From Clostridiales bacterium (GTDB taxonomy: Bacteria; Bacillota; Clostridia; Christensenellales; Aristaeellaceae), in assembly GCA_022776785.1 (NCBI GenBank), contig JALFHA010000392.1:1-13163 (forward strand): 13,163 nt of DNA. The letters run 5' to 3'. Made by a program: the position numbers and the translations under genes. The notes beneath the pieces were generated by a model. That model had not been told where the DNA came from, ran no database searches, and saw nothing but the letters and a program-made list of their open reading frames with translations. Shown piece by piece: positions 1-6,750 of this stretch. Position 1 is the first letter of the stretch. Every line of letters begins with the position of its first letter.

Positions 1-11
1 TTTTCAGCCCG

Positions 12-18
12 AGAGGAG
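12..18 (+). promoter_or_regulatory. Ribosome binding site of the sugar transferase gene
   Basis: AGAGGAG lies 6 nt before the ATG at 25 and supports that start. No promoter can be judged because the window begins just upstream. Confidence 0.75.
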
Positions 19-24
19 TCGTCT

Positions 25-1440
25 ATGGAGAGTTCGCATCTTTCCGCACAGAAGCAGGCGCTTGTTACCGCGCTCATCAGCTTCCTCACGCTGCCCATTG
101 CGTACCTGATCCGTTTTCGCCTGATGCACGGTATTCCTGCCTATGGTTTTGCATATTACTGTACGATGGCGCTGTTTTCCTCGCTGCTGCACTTTTTCGT
201 TTATCGCGTAGGCTTTTATACGCGCACGGACATCTATCGTCACATCGGCAAGCAGCTCCAGCGGACAATCGTCTGTGAATCAGTCTGCACGCTTTTGCTC
301 TACGGCGCGCTCTATGTCGTCGGCGTGCAGTATATCTCGCGCATCGTCATCTTCATCAGCTATCTGCTCAATATGCTTTTCATCGGCGGGATGCATGGCA
401 TTCTGTTCTGTCTGCTGCGCTCCGTGCGCCGCAGCGGCTATTATCAGCGCACCATTCTGCTCGTCGGCGAAGGGCCGGCGGCCGATCACTATGTCAAGGC
501 CGTGTATGGCCGTCCAGAAACCGGCCATCGGCTTCTTGGCTATGTAGCCAGCGGCCGCCAGTGCTTTTCCGCCGTGCCCGCAGAGGATGCCGACAGCTTC
601 CAATATATGGGTCCCTACGAGGTGCTCGGGCAGGTGCTCCAGTCCGCCTCTCCGGAGGAGGTCATCATCGCGCTCTCCGCGGCGCAGTATGTGCATATCG
701 ACGACGTCATTGCCACCTGCGAGCACAACGGCGTTCCCGTGAAGATCATCCCCTGCTATGAAGCCCGCATCAGCTCGCAGCTCTCCACCTCCATTTTTGA
801 GGGCGTCAAGATGGTGGATATCCGCACCATTCCGCTTGATCGGCTCTATAACGCGCTGATCAAGCGCTGCATGGATGTGTTCATCTCTCTCGCCGCGCTG
901 ATTCTGCTTTCGCCCTTGATGCTCGTCATCGCCGTCGGGGTCAAGCTCTCCACACACGACTCTGTTTTCTTCACGCAAGAGCGCATTGGCAAGGATAAAA
1001 AGCCGTTCAGGATGATCAAGTTCCGCAGCATGAAGCGCAACGACAGCGAGGATACCGCCTGGTCCACGCAGGAGGATGACCGCCGCACCTTTTTCGGCGC
1101 GCTCATTCGCAAGCTGTCTCTGGACGAGCTCCCCCAGCTTTTCAATGTGCTCAAGGGGGACATGAGCATCATCGGGCCGCGTCCTGAGATACCCTGCTAC
1201 GTCGAGCAGTTCCGCGACGAGATTCCCCTGTATATGATTCGCCACCGTGTCAAGCCCGGGATGACAGGCTACGCGCAGGTGCACGGGCTGCGCGGGGACA
1301 CCTCCATCAAGGAGCGCATCCAGTATGACGTCGCCTATATCGAGAATTGGTCCATCTGGCTCGATCTGCGCATTCTGGCGATGACTATCCCGGCCCTCGT
1401 CAATGACGAAAAGCTTCCCTCGCACAAATCCGGGGATTGA
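25..1440 (+). CDS. Polyprenyl-phosphate sugar-1-phosphate transferase (exopolysaccharide initiating enzyme)
   Basis: This 471-aa membrane enzyme belongs to the WbaP/CpsE-type family. Members move a sugar-1-phosphate (glucose or galactose in characterised ones) from a UDP-sugar to undecaprenyl phosphate, the first step of capsule or exopolysaccharide repeat-unit synthesis. Four hydrophobic segments are visible at about residues 11-32, 43-60, 82-101 and 105-130. A soluble nucleotide-binding-like domain follows (TILLVGEG at 143-150). Another membrane segment at 285-307 leads into the catalytic sugar-transferase domain. Catalytic-domain motifs are MIKFRSM (330-336), the acidic pair D367-E368 in DELPQLFNVLKGDMSIIGPRP-type sequence (the stretch ends at P387), and KPGMTGYAQVHGLRG near 410-424. 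Full length matches the family. The sugar donor cannot be told from sequence. The gene probably belongs to a polysaccharide cluster extending off the left edge, and it ends at a strong terminator before a convergent gene. Confidence 0.93.
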   Translation: MESSHLSAQKQALVTALISFLTLPIAYLIRFRLMHGIPAYGFAYYCTMALFSSLLHFFVYRVGFYTRTDIYRHIGKQLQRTIVCESVCTLLLYGALYVVGVQYISRIVIFISYLLNMLFIGGMHGILFCLLRSVRRSGYYQRTILLVGEGPAADHYVKAVYGRPETGHRLLGYVASGRQCFSAVPAEDADSFQYMGPYEVLGQVLQSASPEEVIIALSAAQYVHIDDVIATCEHNGVPVKIIPCYEARISSQLSTSIFEGVKMVDIRTIPLDRLYNALIKRCMDVFISLAALILLSPLMLVIAVGVKLSTHDSVFFTQERIGKDKKPFRMIKFRSMKRNDSEDTAWSTQEDDRRTFFGALIRKLSLDELPQLFNVLKGDMSIIGPRPEIPCYVEQFRDEIPLYMIRHRVKPGMTGYAQVHGLRGDTSIKERIQYDVAYIENWSIWLDLRILAMTIPALVNDEKLPSHKSGD

Positions 1441-1466
1441 CGCCCGCCGCATTCCATCGCCTGAAG

Positions 1467-1511
1467 AAAAAGCCCCGGAAGTCCGGCCATCAGCCGCTTC
1501 CGAGGCTTTTT
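1467..1511. terminator. Bidirectional intrinsic terminator between convergent genes
   Basis: An inverted repeat pairs AAAAAGCC (1467-1474) with GGCTTTTT (1504-1511). After one C/A mismatch, CGGAAG (1476-1481) pairs with CTTCCG (1497-1502), leaving a 15-nt loop. The GC stem is followed by a T run on both strands, so it can end the sugar transferase transcript (plus) and the C11 peptidase transcript (minus). It sits in the 115-bp gap between the two stop codons. Confidence 0.9.
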
Positions 1512-1555
1512 GTGCAGTGCGTTTGTCATTCAGCCCTTGCAGGCCATTTGTCCGC

Positions 1556-3691
1556 TTACATGCTTATGCCAGATAGGATATACATCATCTCGCGCATGAT
1601 GTTGGTGTCCTCCACACGGAAGCTGGCCTTCTCGCCATCCCAGCCGAAGGGCACATACAGCGTCGTGATCTCCTGTCCGAACACATCCGTGATGATGAAC
1701 TCGTAGGCATATGTGCCTCTGGCCAGCGGCTTGACCTCAATGGCGGTTTTTTCGCTGAAGGTCACCCTTCCCATCGCCACATCTCCGCCCATCGAGCGGT
1801 ACATCGGATCGTAGGCCGGGCAGAGGGTGGTCAGCGTCTCTCCGTACAGCAGGGAAACCGGCTGTGAATCGCGGGAGGGCAGCTCGATGTTGTTGCTCAT
1901 ACCCGTCCACACGCCATACATCTCATAGTGTCCCGGAATCGTGCCGTCCTGCCCCTGCGCGTCCTCGCCCTCCGTCGATTCTGTGGTTTCAGCGCCCAGC
2001 ATCGTGTCATAAACGTAGCCCACGCGCAGATTGTAGCTATTGTAGCCATACTCGGGGTGCTTGCTGTCCATCAGCTGGCCCAGCGTCACATTGTAGAGCG
2101 AGTACTTGCTCGTGGAGTCGATCATGTCCATGCTGCACAGCGCGCCGCCGAGCGTCGGCCATGTGCCGTCGAAGTTGTCGCGGAAGATGCCCGTCTCGAA
2201 GTCTCCCACCACGTTGAAGTCGCGGCCCAGCGATACCCACTGGTTGGCCTCCTTGTCAACGGCCTTGAGCAGGCGGTAATCCACCGCCATCACGGCCTTC
2301 ACGCCGTTGGTGATGGTCAGCTGCAGGTGGCCGTCCTCCGTCTCGGAGAGCTCGTATTCGATCACATAGTCCTCGCGTGCGATATCGGGCTGACGCTCCA
2401 CCTGCTCGTATACCCATTCAGGTGCGTTCCAGCCCATGTTCACCTCGTCAAGGAACGCCAGGTACTGCGCGCTCTTGCAGTTTCTCGCGTAGTGATCCAG
2501 AATTGCCACGCCAGCCTTTGGTTCATACCAGAAGGAGAGGCCCTGCGAATAGCTGTGGTACAGGCCCTTGACGTTGGCGACCACCGCCTCGCTGACGGAA
2601 TCGATGACGTCGCCCGCCGCCTTTGCGCTCAGGCCGTACTTTCTTGCGCGCCTGGCCATGTCCATCAGGTCGATCATGCCCGTGCCGCTGTAGCTGTCCG
2701 TGTTCTTTGTCATGTAGGAGAACAGGCCGAACATCTCCGCGTCGTCGAGCAGAGCGCGCAGCTCCCCGAACATCGCATTAAACGCCTCGGAAACCGCGTC
2801 GATCCTGCTAAGGTCGATGCAGGAGAACGTCAGGAACAGGCTGTTCGAATCGTCGTTCAGCTCCGCGTACTTCGTCTGTACCGCGTCGCAGAAGTAGCGG
2901 CCAAACTGCTTGCCGCTGATATACGGATAATCGTAGAGGTACTGCAGCCATGCCTCGTAGGACGTACCGTAGCCGGGAACGGTCTCCTCTGCCGCGATTA
3001 GGTAGCTGGCGCTGTCCTGCACGGCCTGCGCCGTCTCAAGGCTCGCCATCAGGCAGGTGTCCAGCACGATGGCCTCCATGTGCACGCCGCTGTTTTGAAG
3101 CGCACTGCCGAAATCCTCCAGCGACATGATGGCTCCGTTGTGCAGCTCATCCTGAATCAGTCCGCGCATACTGCCGCCGCCGTGGTCCCATCCAACCAGC
3201 ATGTACTTCTCCGCCGGATAGTTTTTTGCCGTCCACTGGATGAAGTCGGTCAGCGTACGCCCATCGGCCATGTTGGCATCGGGCTGCTCGTCCGCCATCG
3301 CGTAGCCATTCCCGTCAAATGTCCAACGCTGGATCTTTTCGTTGGAGATTTCCAGCCCAAGCTCGTCCTTTGCCGCTTCCCAGCTCTTCGCTCCGCCGGT
3401 CTGGATGACCACGTTCACCGCGTCGTTCGGGTCCGTCTTGGCAATTTCACTCAGGTTGTAGGTCGCCATGCCCCAGCGGCTCTCCAGGTCCGTGCCGCAC
3501 AGGTAGATCATCACGGTCCATTCGGCCTTATCGGTCTTCTTCGCCGTGATCTCCGTCGTCTGTGCCTCAGAGATTGCTGCGGTTTCGATGCTCTGCGCAT
3601 CCGTTCCCTCTGCCAGCGCGGATACGCCCATCGTCAGCAGCACGAGAACAGTCATGCACGCGCAGAGCCATCCGCGCATATGCTTTCTCAT
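1556..3691 (-). CDS. Secreted clostripain-family (C11) cysteine peptidase
   Basis: The 711-aa product has a signal peptide: basic start MRKHMRGW, a hydrophobic core at 8-24, and a likely cleavage after ALA at residues 25-27. The C11 peptidase domain starts near residue 56 with the strand WTVMIYLCGTDLES. The catalytic His is H170 in LVGWDHGGG and the catalytic Cys is C213 in VLDTCLMASLE, as in clostripain-like proteins. About 250 C-terminal residues appear beta-rich, with no LPXTG anchor, so the protein is probably released or loosely attached. C11 enzymes usually cut after Arg or Lys and mature by self-cleavage; the substrate here is unknown. The open frame runs 71 codons further upstream to 3904. 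I chose the ATG at 3691 because AAGGAGGG sits 6 nt before it, the signal peptide starts there, and the longer form would overlap the holin gene. Confidence 0.92.
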   Translation of the reverse strand: MRKHMRGWLCACMTVLVLLTMGVSALAEGTDAQSIETAAISEAQTTEITAKKTDKAEWTVMIYLCGTDLESRWGMATYNLSEIAKTDPNDAVNVVIQTGGAKSWEAAKDELGLEISNEKIQRWTFDGNGYAMADEQPDANMADGRTLTDFIQWTAKNYPAEKYMLVGWDHGGGSMRGLIQDELHNGAIMSLEDFGSALQNSGVHMEAIVLDTCLMASLETAQAVQDSASYLIAAEETVPGYGTSYEAWLQYLYDYPYISGKQFGRYFCDAVQTKYAELNDDSNSLFLTFSCIDLSRIDAVSEAFNAMFGELRALLDDAEMFGLFSYMTKNTDSYSGTGMIDLMDMARRARKYGLSAKAAGDVIDSVSEAVVANVKGLYHSYSQGLSFWYEPKAGVAILDHYARNCKSAQYLAFLDEVNMGWNAPEWVYEQVERQPDIAREDYVIEYELSETEDGHLQLTITNGVKAVMAVDYRLLKAVDKEANQWVSLGRDFNVVGDFETGIFRDNFDGTWPTLGGALCSMDMIDSTSKYSLYNVTLGQLMDSKHPEYGYNSYNLRVGYVYDTMLGAETTESTEGEDAQGQDGTIPGHYEMYGVWTGMSNNIELPSRDSQPVSLLYGETLTTLCPAYDPMYRSMGGDVAMGRVTFSEKTAIEVKPLARGTYAYEFIITDVFGQEITTLYVPFGWDGEKASFRVEDTNIMREMMYILSGISM

Positions 3692-3697
3692 TTCAAG

Positions 3698-3705
3698 CCC
3701 TCCTT
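3698..3705 (-). promoter_or_regulatory. Ribosome binding site that fixes the C11 peptidase start
   Basis: On the minus strand AAGGAGGG precedes the ATG at 3691 with 6 nt between. No comparable site precedes the upstream in-frame ATG at 3904. Confidence 0.85.
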
Positions 3706-3736
3706 CTCTGTTTTCCCGGCTTTCCAGCCTTTTCTC

Positions 3737-3771
3737 ATTATACACGCAACCTGTAACAAAACCGTAACGAA
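3737..3771 (-). promoter_or_regulatory. Likely promoter of the C11 peptidase gene with two 11-bp direct repeats
   Basis: On the minus strand a perfect TATAAT -10 box (3737-3742) lies 45 nt upstream of the start codon. No good -35 box stands at 16-18 bp. Instead two tandem 11-mers, TTCGTTACGGT and TTTGTTACAGG, carry GTTAC in the same phase and cover the -35 region. Direct repeats with 11-bp spacing are the usual operator form of OmpR/PhoB-type response regulators, so an activator-dependent promoter is inferred. Confidence 0.5.
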
Positions 3772-3786
3772 CACCCGCCATTATTG

Positions 3787-3807
3787 GAAAACTTTCTGGA
3801 AGTTTTC
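3787..3807. terminator. Inverted repeat after the holin gene, weak terminator candidate
   Basis: Perfect 8-bp arms GAAAACTT and AAGTTTTC surround a 5-nt loop, starting 6 nt after the holin stop codon. The stem is AT-rich and no T run follows in the minus direction, so termination of the phage operon here would be leaky at best. It could instead be an operator near the C11 promoter. Confidence 0.35.
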
Positions 3808-3812
3808 TTTGC

Positions 3813-4265
3813 TCAGCCCTCGTCGCTGCCATCCTGTGTTCTTTTGCCCTGCGCCACATCCAGAATCGTGCGCAGAATGGGAATATCCAGCCCGAAGGTC
3901 TCAAGGTTTTCCATCAGGCTCACCAGCTCGGTCGCAATCATGTAGGTCATCGCCGCCCCGCCGATGCCATTCATCTCCAGCGCGCCGCCCACATGGATGC
4001 AGATGCACACTGCGAGCCATTCCAGCCCCTTCTTCACCACGCCGGCCGACAGCGCCCTGCTCGACACCCTGCCGCTCTCGCTTTTTGGGCTTTTGCCCGT
4101 CAGCGCGCAGAGCAGACCGGTGAGCACGTCAGCCGCCTGCACCATCAGCAGCGCCTGCGCGATGGCGGGCAGCCCTGCCCACCACGCTGCCGCCCAGCCA
4201 GCGGCTGCGCCAAGCCATTTGACGACGCTGGGCCGCAGCCCGCTCGTCGCCTCCGTCACATTCAT
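3813..4265 (-). CDS. Phage holin, holin-4 (toxin secretion/phage lysis holin) type
   Basis: The 150-aa protein has hydrophobic segments near residues 17-33, 36-56, 81-96 and 100-118, and a short charged tail. The stretch QAADVLTGLLCALTGK followed by SGRVSSRALSAGVVKK matches the D-x-x-TG ... S-x-x-x-x-x-G-x-x-x-K pattern of the holin-4 family. These proteins form pores in the inner membrane at the end of infection and let the endolysin out. The gene lies 30 bp after the NlpC/P60 endolysin gene and is the last gene of the phage operon. The start at 4265 has GGGAGG about 9 nt upstream. Confidence 0.85.
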   Translation of the reverse strand: MNVTEATSGLRPSVVKWLGAAAGWAAAWWAGLPAIAQALLMVQAADVLTGLLCALTGKSPKSESGRVSSRALSAGVVKKGLEWLAVCICIHVGGALEMNGIGGAAMTYMIATELVSLMENLETFGLDIPILRTILDVAQGKRTQDGSDEG

Positions 4266-4295
4266 CCTGCATCCTCCCTTTCCTTTCGTTTTTCC

Positions 4296-4838
4296 TCAGT
4301 CAATGCTGCCGAAGTATACCCGCCACCCGCCGATCGGTCGAAAGCAGTTTCCCTCGTCGTCAACAATCGTCACCCTCTGCCCGTCATCCTGCACGCTCAC
4401 CGCCTCCGCGTCCGTCTCCGCGGGCTGTTCGTCGTCCTCGCAAGCTTCCTCAGCGGCTATGTCCCTGTGAATCGCCAGCAGCGACCACGACGTGTCCAGC
4501 TCCGTTTCCACGACGCAGCCCTTCTCGCTGCTGGAATGGATCACCGTACCATCGCCTGTCACCAATCCCACATGGTGCACATCCTCTGCGTGCCGCTTGA
4601 AGGCCAGCATTCCCGCCCGCGCGCCGCCAATTCCCTCCTGCCGCCACGTCAAGTCCTTGTATTTGGCGCTCATCGTGTAGCTGCGCCACAGGCTGTTTGT
4701 TCCGGCTGTCCGGTAATTCGTCCGCCCGCCCTTTCCCGTCCGGATGATGCGGACAATCAGCCCGATGCAGTCCATGCGCGCATAGGGTGTGCCCAGCAGC
4801 GCGCGCGCCAGGCGAATCGCCTCCTGTGTTTCAATCAT
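4296..4838 (-). CDS. NlpC/P60-family endolysin
   Basis: The 180-aa protein has an N-terminal NlpC/P60 cysteine peptidase domain (about 1-125). The nucleophile is C24 in the motif DCIGLIVRI, the catalytic His is H89 in HHVGLVTG, and H101 in VIHSS is the probable third residue. NlpC/P60 phage lysins cut peptide bonds in peptidoglycan stems. After an acidic linker (about 126-152) comes a short strand-rich tail ending RPIGGWRVYFGSID. No known wall-binding repeat is visible. There is no signal peptide, so export depends on the adjacent holin. The start has GGAGGAG 7 nt before the ATG. A tail-associated wall hydrolase is the alternative, but the place between fibre and holin favours lysis. Confidence 0.85.
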   Translation of the reverse strand: MIETQEAIRLARALLGTPYARMDCIGLIVRIIRTGKGGRTNYRTAGTNSLWRSYTMSAKYKDLTWRQEGIGGARAGMLAFKRHAEDVHHVGLVTGDGTVIHSSSEKGCVVETELDTSWSLLAIHRDIAAEEACEDDEQPAETDAEAVSVQDDGQRVTIVDDEGNCFRPIGGWRVYFGSID

Positions 4839-4893
4839 TGCGTTCTCCTCCGTTTTCTTTCCCGTCCTTCATTCAGATGCGCGGCATGGCTTC

Positions 4894-5709
4894 TCACCAG
4901 GTCGTGATCGTCAGCGTCGTGCCCGACAGGCTGAATGTCACGCCTGCCGGGCCGGTGGGGCCGGCATCTCCCTTCTCCCCCTTGTCGCCCTTGTCACCCT
5001 TTTCGCCCTGATCGCCCTTGTCCCCCTTGTCCCCCTTGGGGCCCTGTGCGCCCGTCGCGCCGCGCGGGATGCCAAAGCTGATCGTCCGCTGACCGTCGCT
5101 CACCGTGGTGCTGACCGTCGCGCTGCTGCCCGCGGGCAGCGTTTTCACCTCCATCTGCGTCTGTGCCCATTGCAGGCCAGCCGCGTTCGCCTGCTCCGCC
5201 GCCTCCGATGCGCTCTCCGCCGCCGCGTTCGCCTTGGAAATGGCGGTGTTCATGCCCGCCATCGTCAGGTTCACCTCTGCAACCAGCACATCCCACGCAT
5301 TGGCCTGGTCGGGCGTCACCTCCGAGCTTGGTGCCGGCCGCTCAATCGGCGTAAAGACGGCCTCATAGCACGTCCGCGCACGGCTGAAGCCATCCTGCGC
5401 CCCGTGCATCACATAGATGTAGACATACACCGGTGCGCTGCGCCTCAGGTATTCGTTAGGGATTTCCGCCATCCAGACGCCGCGCTCCTCATCGTATTCG
5501 GCCACGCGCATTTCGCTCTGCGAATCACCGCGATAGCTGTACTGTGCCTGCACCGTTACCTCGTCGCCGGAGAGGAAGTCGTCCTTTTGGGCCAATTCCT
5601 TGGGGGAGGGCAATCCGCGCATCAGCAGCCTCTGACCCGTGTCATACTGGTAAGCGCTGCTGATGGCCGCCTGTCTTCCCCTTTCCGCCTCAAAGCTCGC
5701 CTCGATCAT
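4894..5709 (-). CDS. Tail fibre or receptor-binding protein with BppU-like N-terminus and collagen-like repeat
   Basis: In this 271-aa protein, residues 15-118 (YQYDTG...VYVYIYVMHG) resemble the N-terminal domain of BppU-type baseplate/fibre proteins, which attaches to the virion. Residues about 140-185 are Ala-rich helix, likely a trimeric coiled coil. Residues 200-216 (TTVSDGQRTISFGIPRG) are the common lead-in to phage collagen. A collagen-like Gly-X-Y run of about 14 triplets (217-258), rich in GDK and GEK, follows, and a short beta tail ends the protein. Such fibres form trimers, and the Gly-X-Y part acts as a rigid rod. The receptor-binding tip would be only about 13 residues, so this may be a fibre base or neck rather than the whole adhesin. 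The start has AGGAGG upstream. Only 6 bp separate it from the preceding gene, so they are co-transcribed. Confidence 0.8.
   Translation of the reverse strand: MIEASFEAERGRQAAISSAYQYDTGQRLLMRGLPSPKELAQKDDFLSGDEVTVQAQYSYRGDSQSEMRVAEYDEERGVWMAEIPNEYLRRSAPVYVYIYVMHGAQDGFSRARTCYEAVFTPIERPAPSSEVTPDQANAWDVLVAEVNLTMAGMNTAISKANAAAESASEAAEQANAAGLQWAQTQMEVKTLPAGSSATVSTTVSDGQRTISFGIPRGATGAQGPKGDKGDKGDQGEKGDKGDKGEKGDAGPTGPAGVTFSLSGTTLTITTW
4936..5061 (-). repeat. Collagen-like coding repeat in the tail fibre gene
   Basis: About fourteen Gly-X-Y triplets encoded as 9-bp units, with GDK, GEK and GDQ dominant in the middle and GPT/GPA at the end. The near-identical units could expand or contract by slippage in whole codons, changing rod length without a frameshift. 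Confidence 0.9.
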
Positions 5710-5715
5710 CGTCTC

Positions 5716-6549
5716 TCAGCCTCCTGTCTTGGTGCGTGATCCGGCCGCCGCCCGCCTGATCCGTTCCTGTTCCGCCTGAACCTGTCCCATGTCCATCGCC
5801 CAGCTGTCCTCCTGGCGTGCCGACGATACGCTTGAGCTGCCGCCCGTGGTGGTGCTGGTGCCCGTCTGCTGCCCCTGCGTCGCCGATGCGCTGTTCGTCT
5901 GCTGTCCCATCGCGGCGGATACCGCCGTCAGGTAGTTGCGGTTGTATTCCTGCTGCTGCTGCCTGCGCAATTCCTGCTCCTTGGCCAGGAGGCCGGCGGC
6001 ATAGTCCCTCTCCACGCGCCCCTGCGTCTGCGCGTTCTGCTCTGCCGCCTGCGTGATCTGCGCCTGAAGCTGGCTGCTCTTGCGCTCATTTTCCTCCGTC
6101 AGCTGCCGGATGGCCTCCGCCAGCAAGCTGCCCTGATTGGCCAGCGTCTGCATCGTGTAGCTCGAGCGCCCCATGCCCCGCTTGAGCGCCTCCGTCTGCA
6201 CATCGGCCGCGCTCTGCCGGTAAGCGCTGTTCTGCGCTGCAATGCTCCTTTGGAGCGAGGCCGCAAGGCTTTCAATCTCCTGCTCGCGGCTCAGCTTTGC
6301 CGCCTCGTATTTCTGTCGGCTGGCCTCCAGCTCCGCGTTTTTCTGCGGCTCCAGCAGGCCCTGTGCATAGCTGCGGATCTCCTCATCCGTCATCTGTCCC
6401 GCCAGCCCGGAGAGAATCACGCCCAGCATGTCGCCGTCCAGCAGCTTTTGGGTCGTGCTCTGGCTCTGGCTTTGGCTCTGGCTTTGGCTCTCGCTGTGGG
6501 TCTGGCTCTGCGAGGCCGTGTCCTTCGTACTTACGGTCACCCTGCCCAT
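5716..6549 (-). CDS. Ser/Gln-rich helical virion protein, possible internal or ejection protein
   Basis: I do not recognise a named family for this 277-aa protein. The N-terminus is hydrophilic and contains a Ser-Gln run (about 13-32). A small hydrophobic helix follows (LGVILSGLAG, 42-51). A long predicted helical region at about 55-215 is rich in Gln, Ala and Glu with coiled-coil character (for example QEQEL and RRQQQQ near 191-200). A Ser/Thr/Gly/Gln linker (216-245) and a short helix complete it. Lying between the tail hub and the fibre in a P22-like module, it could be an ejection protein or tail needle; this is inference from place and composition only. AGGAGGG lies 7 nt before the ATG, inside the end of the previous gene, whose stop is 2 nt upstream. 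Confidence 0.7.
   Translation of the reverse strand: MGRVTVSTKDTASQSQTHSESQSQSQSQSQSTTQKLLDGDMLGVILSGLAGQMTDEEIRSYAQGLLEPQKNAELEASRQKYEAAKLSREQEIESLAASLQRSIAAQNSAYRQSAADVQTEALKRGMGRSSYTMQTLANQGSLLAEAIRQLTEENERKSSQLQAQITQAAEQNAQTQGRVERDYAAGLLAKEQELRRQQQQEYNRNYLTAVSAAMGQQTNSASATQGQQTGTSTTTGGSSSVSSARQEDSWAMDMGQVQAEQERIRRAAAGSRTKTGG
6457..6492 (-). repeat. Ser-Gln coding microrepeat
   Basis: Alternating Ser and Gln codons form 6- and 12-bp units (AGCCAA/AGCCAG type) near the start of the 277-aa virion protein gene. Unit length is a multiple of three, so slippage would change length but keep frame. Confidence 0.85.
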
Positions 6550-6551
6550 GC

Positions 6552-6734
6552 TCAGCCCTCCTTTTTCAGCGCTTCAAGCTGTCGCCTGAGCGCGCCGATC
6601 TCCTCGTCCTTTCTCCTGTCTGCATTCCATGCCGCCATGCAGAAATCCCGAAGGAACAGCATCAGCTCCTTAGCATATGCCTGTAGGCTGTCCCCCTCCC
6701 GCATCTGCGGCACCTTTGGCTGCTTGTATGCCAT
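6552..6734 (-). CDS. Small helical phage protein, 60 aa
   Basis: No family recognised. The product is mostly helical: MAYKQPKVPQMREGDSLQAY, then a moderately hydrophobic helix, then a charged heptad-like C-terminus (DEEIGALRRQLEALKKEG) that could form a coiled coil. The frame is open to an ATG at 6818 inside the preceding gene. I prefer the ATG at 6734 because AAGGAG stands 6 nt before it and the gene then begins 16 nt after the tail hub stop. It may be a small tail or chaperone component; no function is claimed. Confidence 0.72.
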   Translation of the reverse strand: MAYKQPKVPQMREGDSLQAYAKELMLFLRDFCMAAWNADRRKDEEIGALRRQLEALKKEG

Positions 6735-6740
6735 TCGGTT

Positions 6741-6746
6741 CTCCTT
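6741..6746 (-). promoter_or_regulatory. Ribosome binding site that fixes the 60-aa gene start
   Basis: AAGGAG on the minus strand, 6 nt before the ATG at 6734, in the 16-nt gap after the tail hub stop codon. Confidence 0.8.
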
Positions 6747-6750
6747 TCTC

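Noticed and set aside
280..1452. 390-aa open frame on the minus strand opposite the sugar transferase
   Set aside because: It mirrors a gene with clear family motifs, has no recognisable domain, and is typical of long antisense frames in GC-rich coding DNA.
1928..3001. 357-aa plus-strand open frame opposite the C11 peptidase
   Set aside because: Composition is His/Val/Arg-rich as expected for the antisense of a real gene; the minus-strand product has catalytic His and Cys motifs.
3692..3904. 71-residue upstream extension of the C11 peptidase
   Set aside because: It overlaps the holin gene, lacks a ribosome binding site and would put a signal peptide in the interior of the protein.
4936..6492. 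Diversity-generating retroelement or phase-variable switch suggested by repeats in tail genes
   Set aside because: There is no reverse transcriptase or template repeat in the window, and all coding repeats have unit lengths that are multiples of three.
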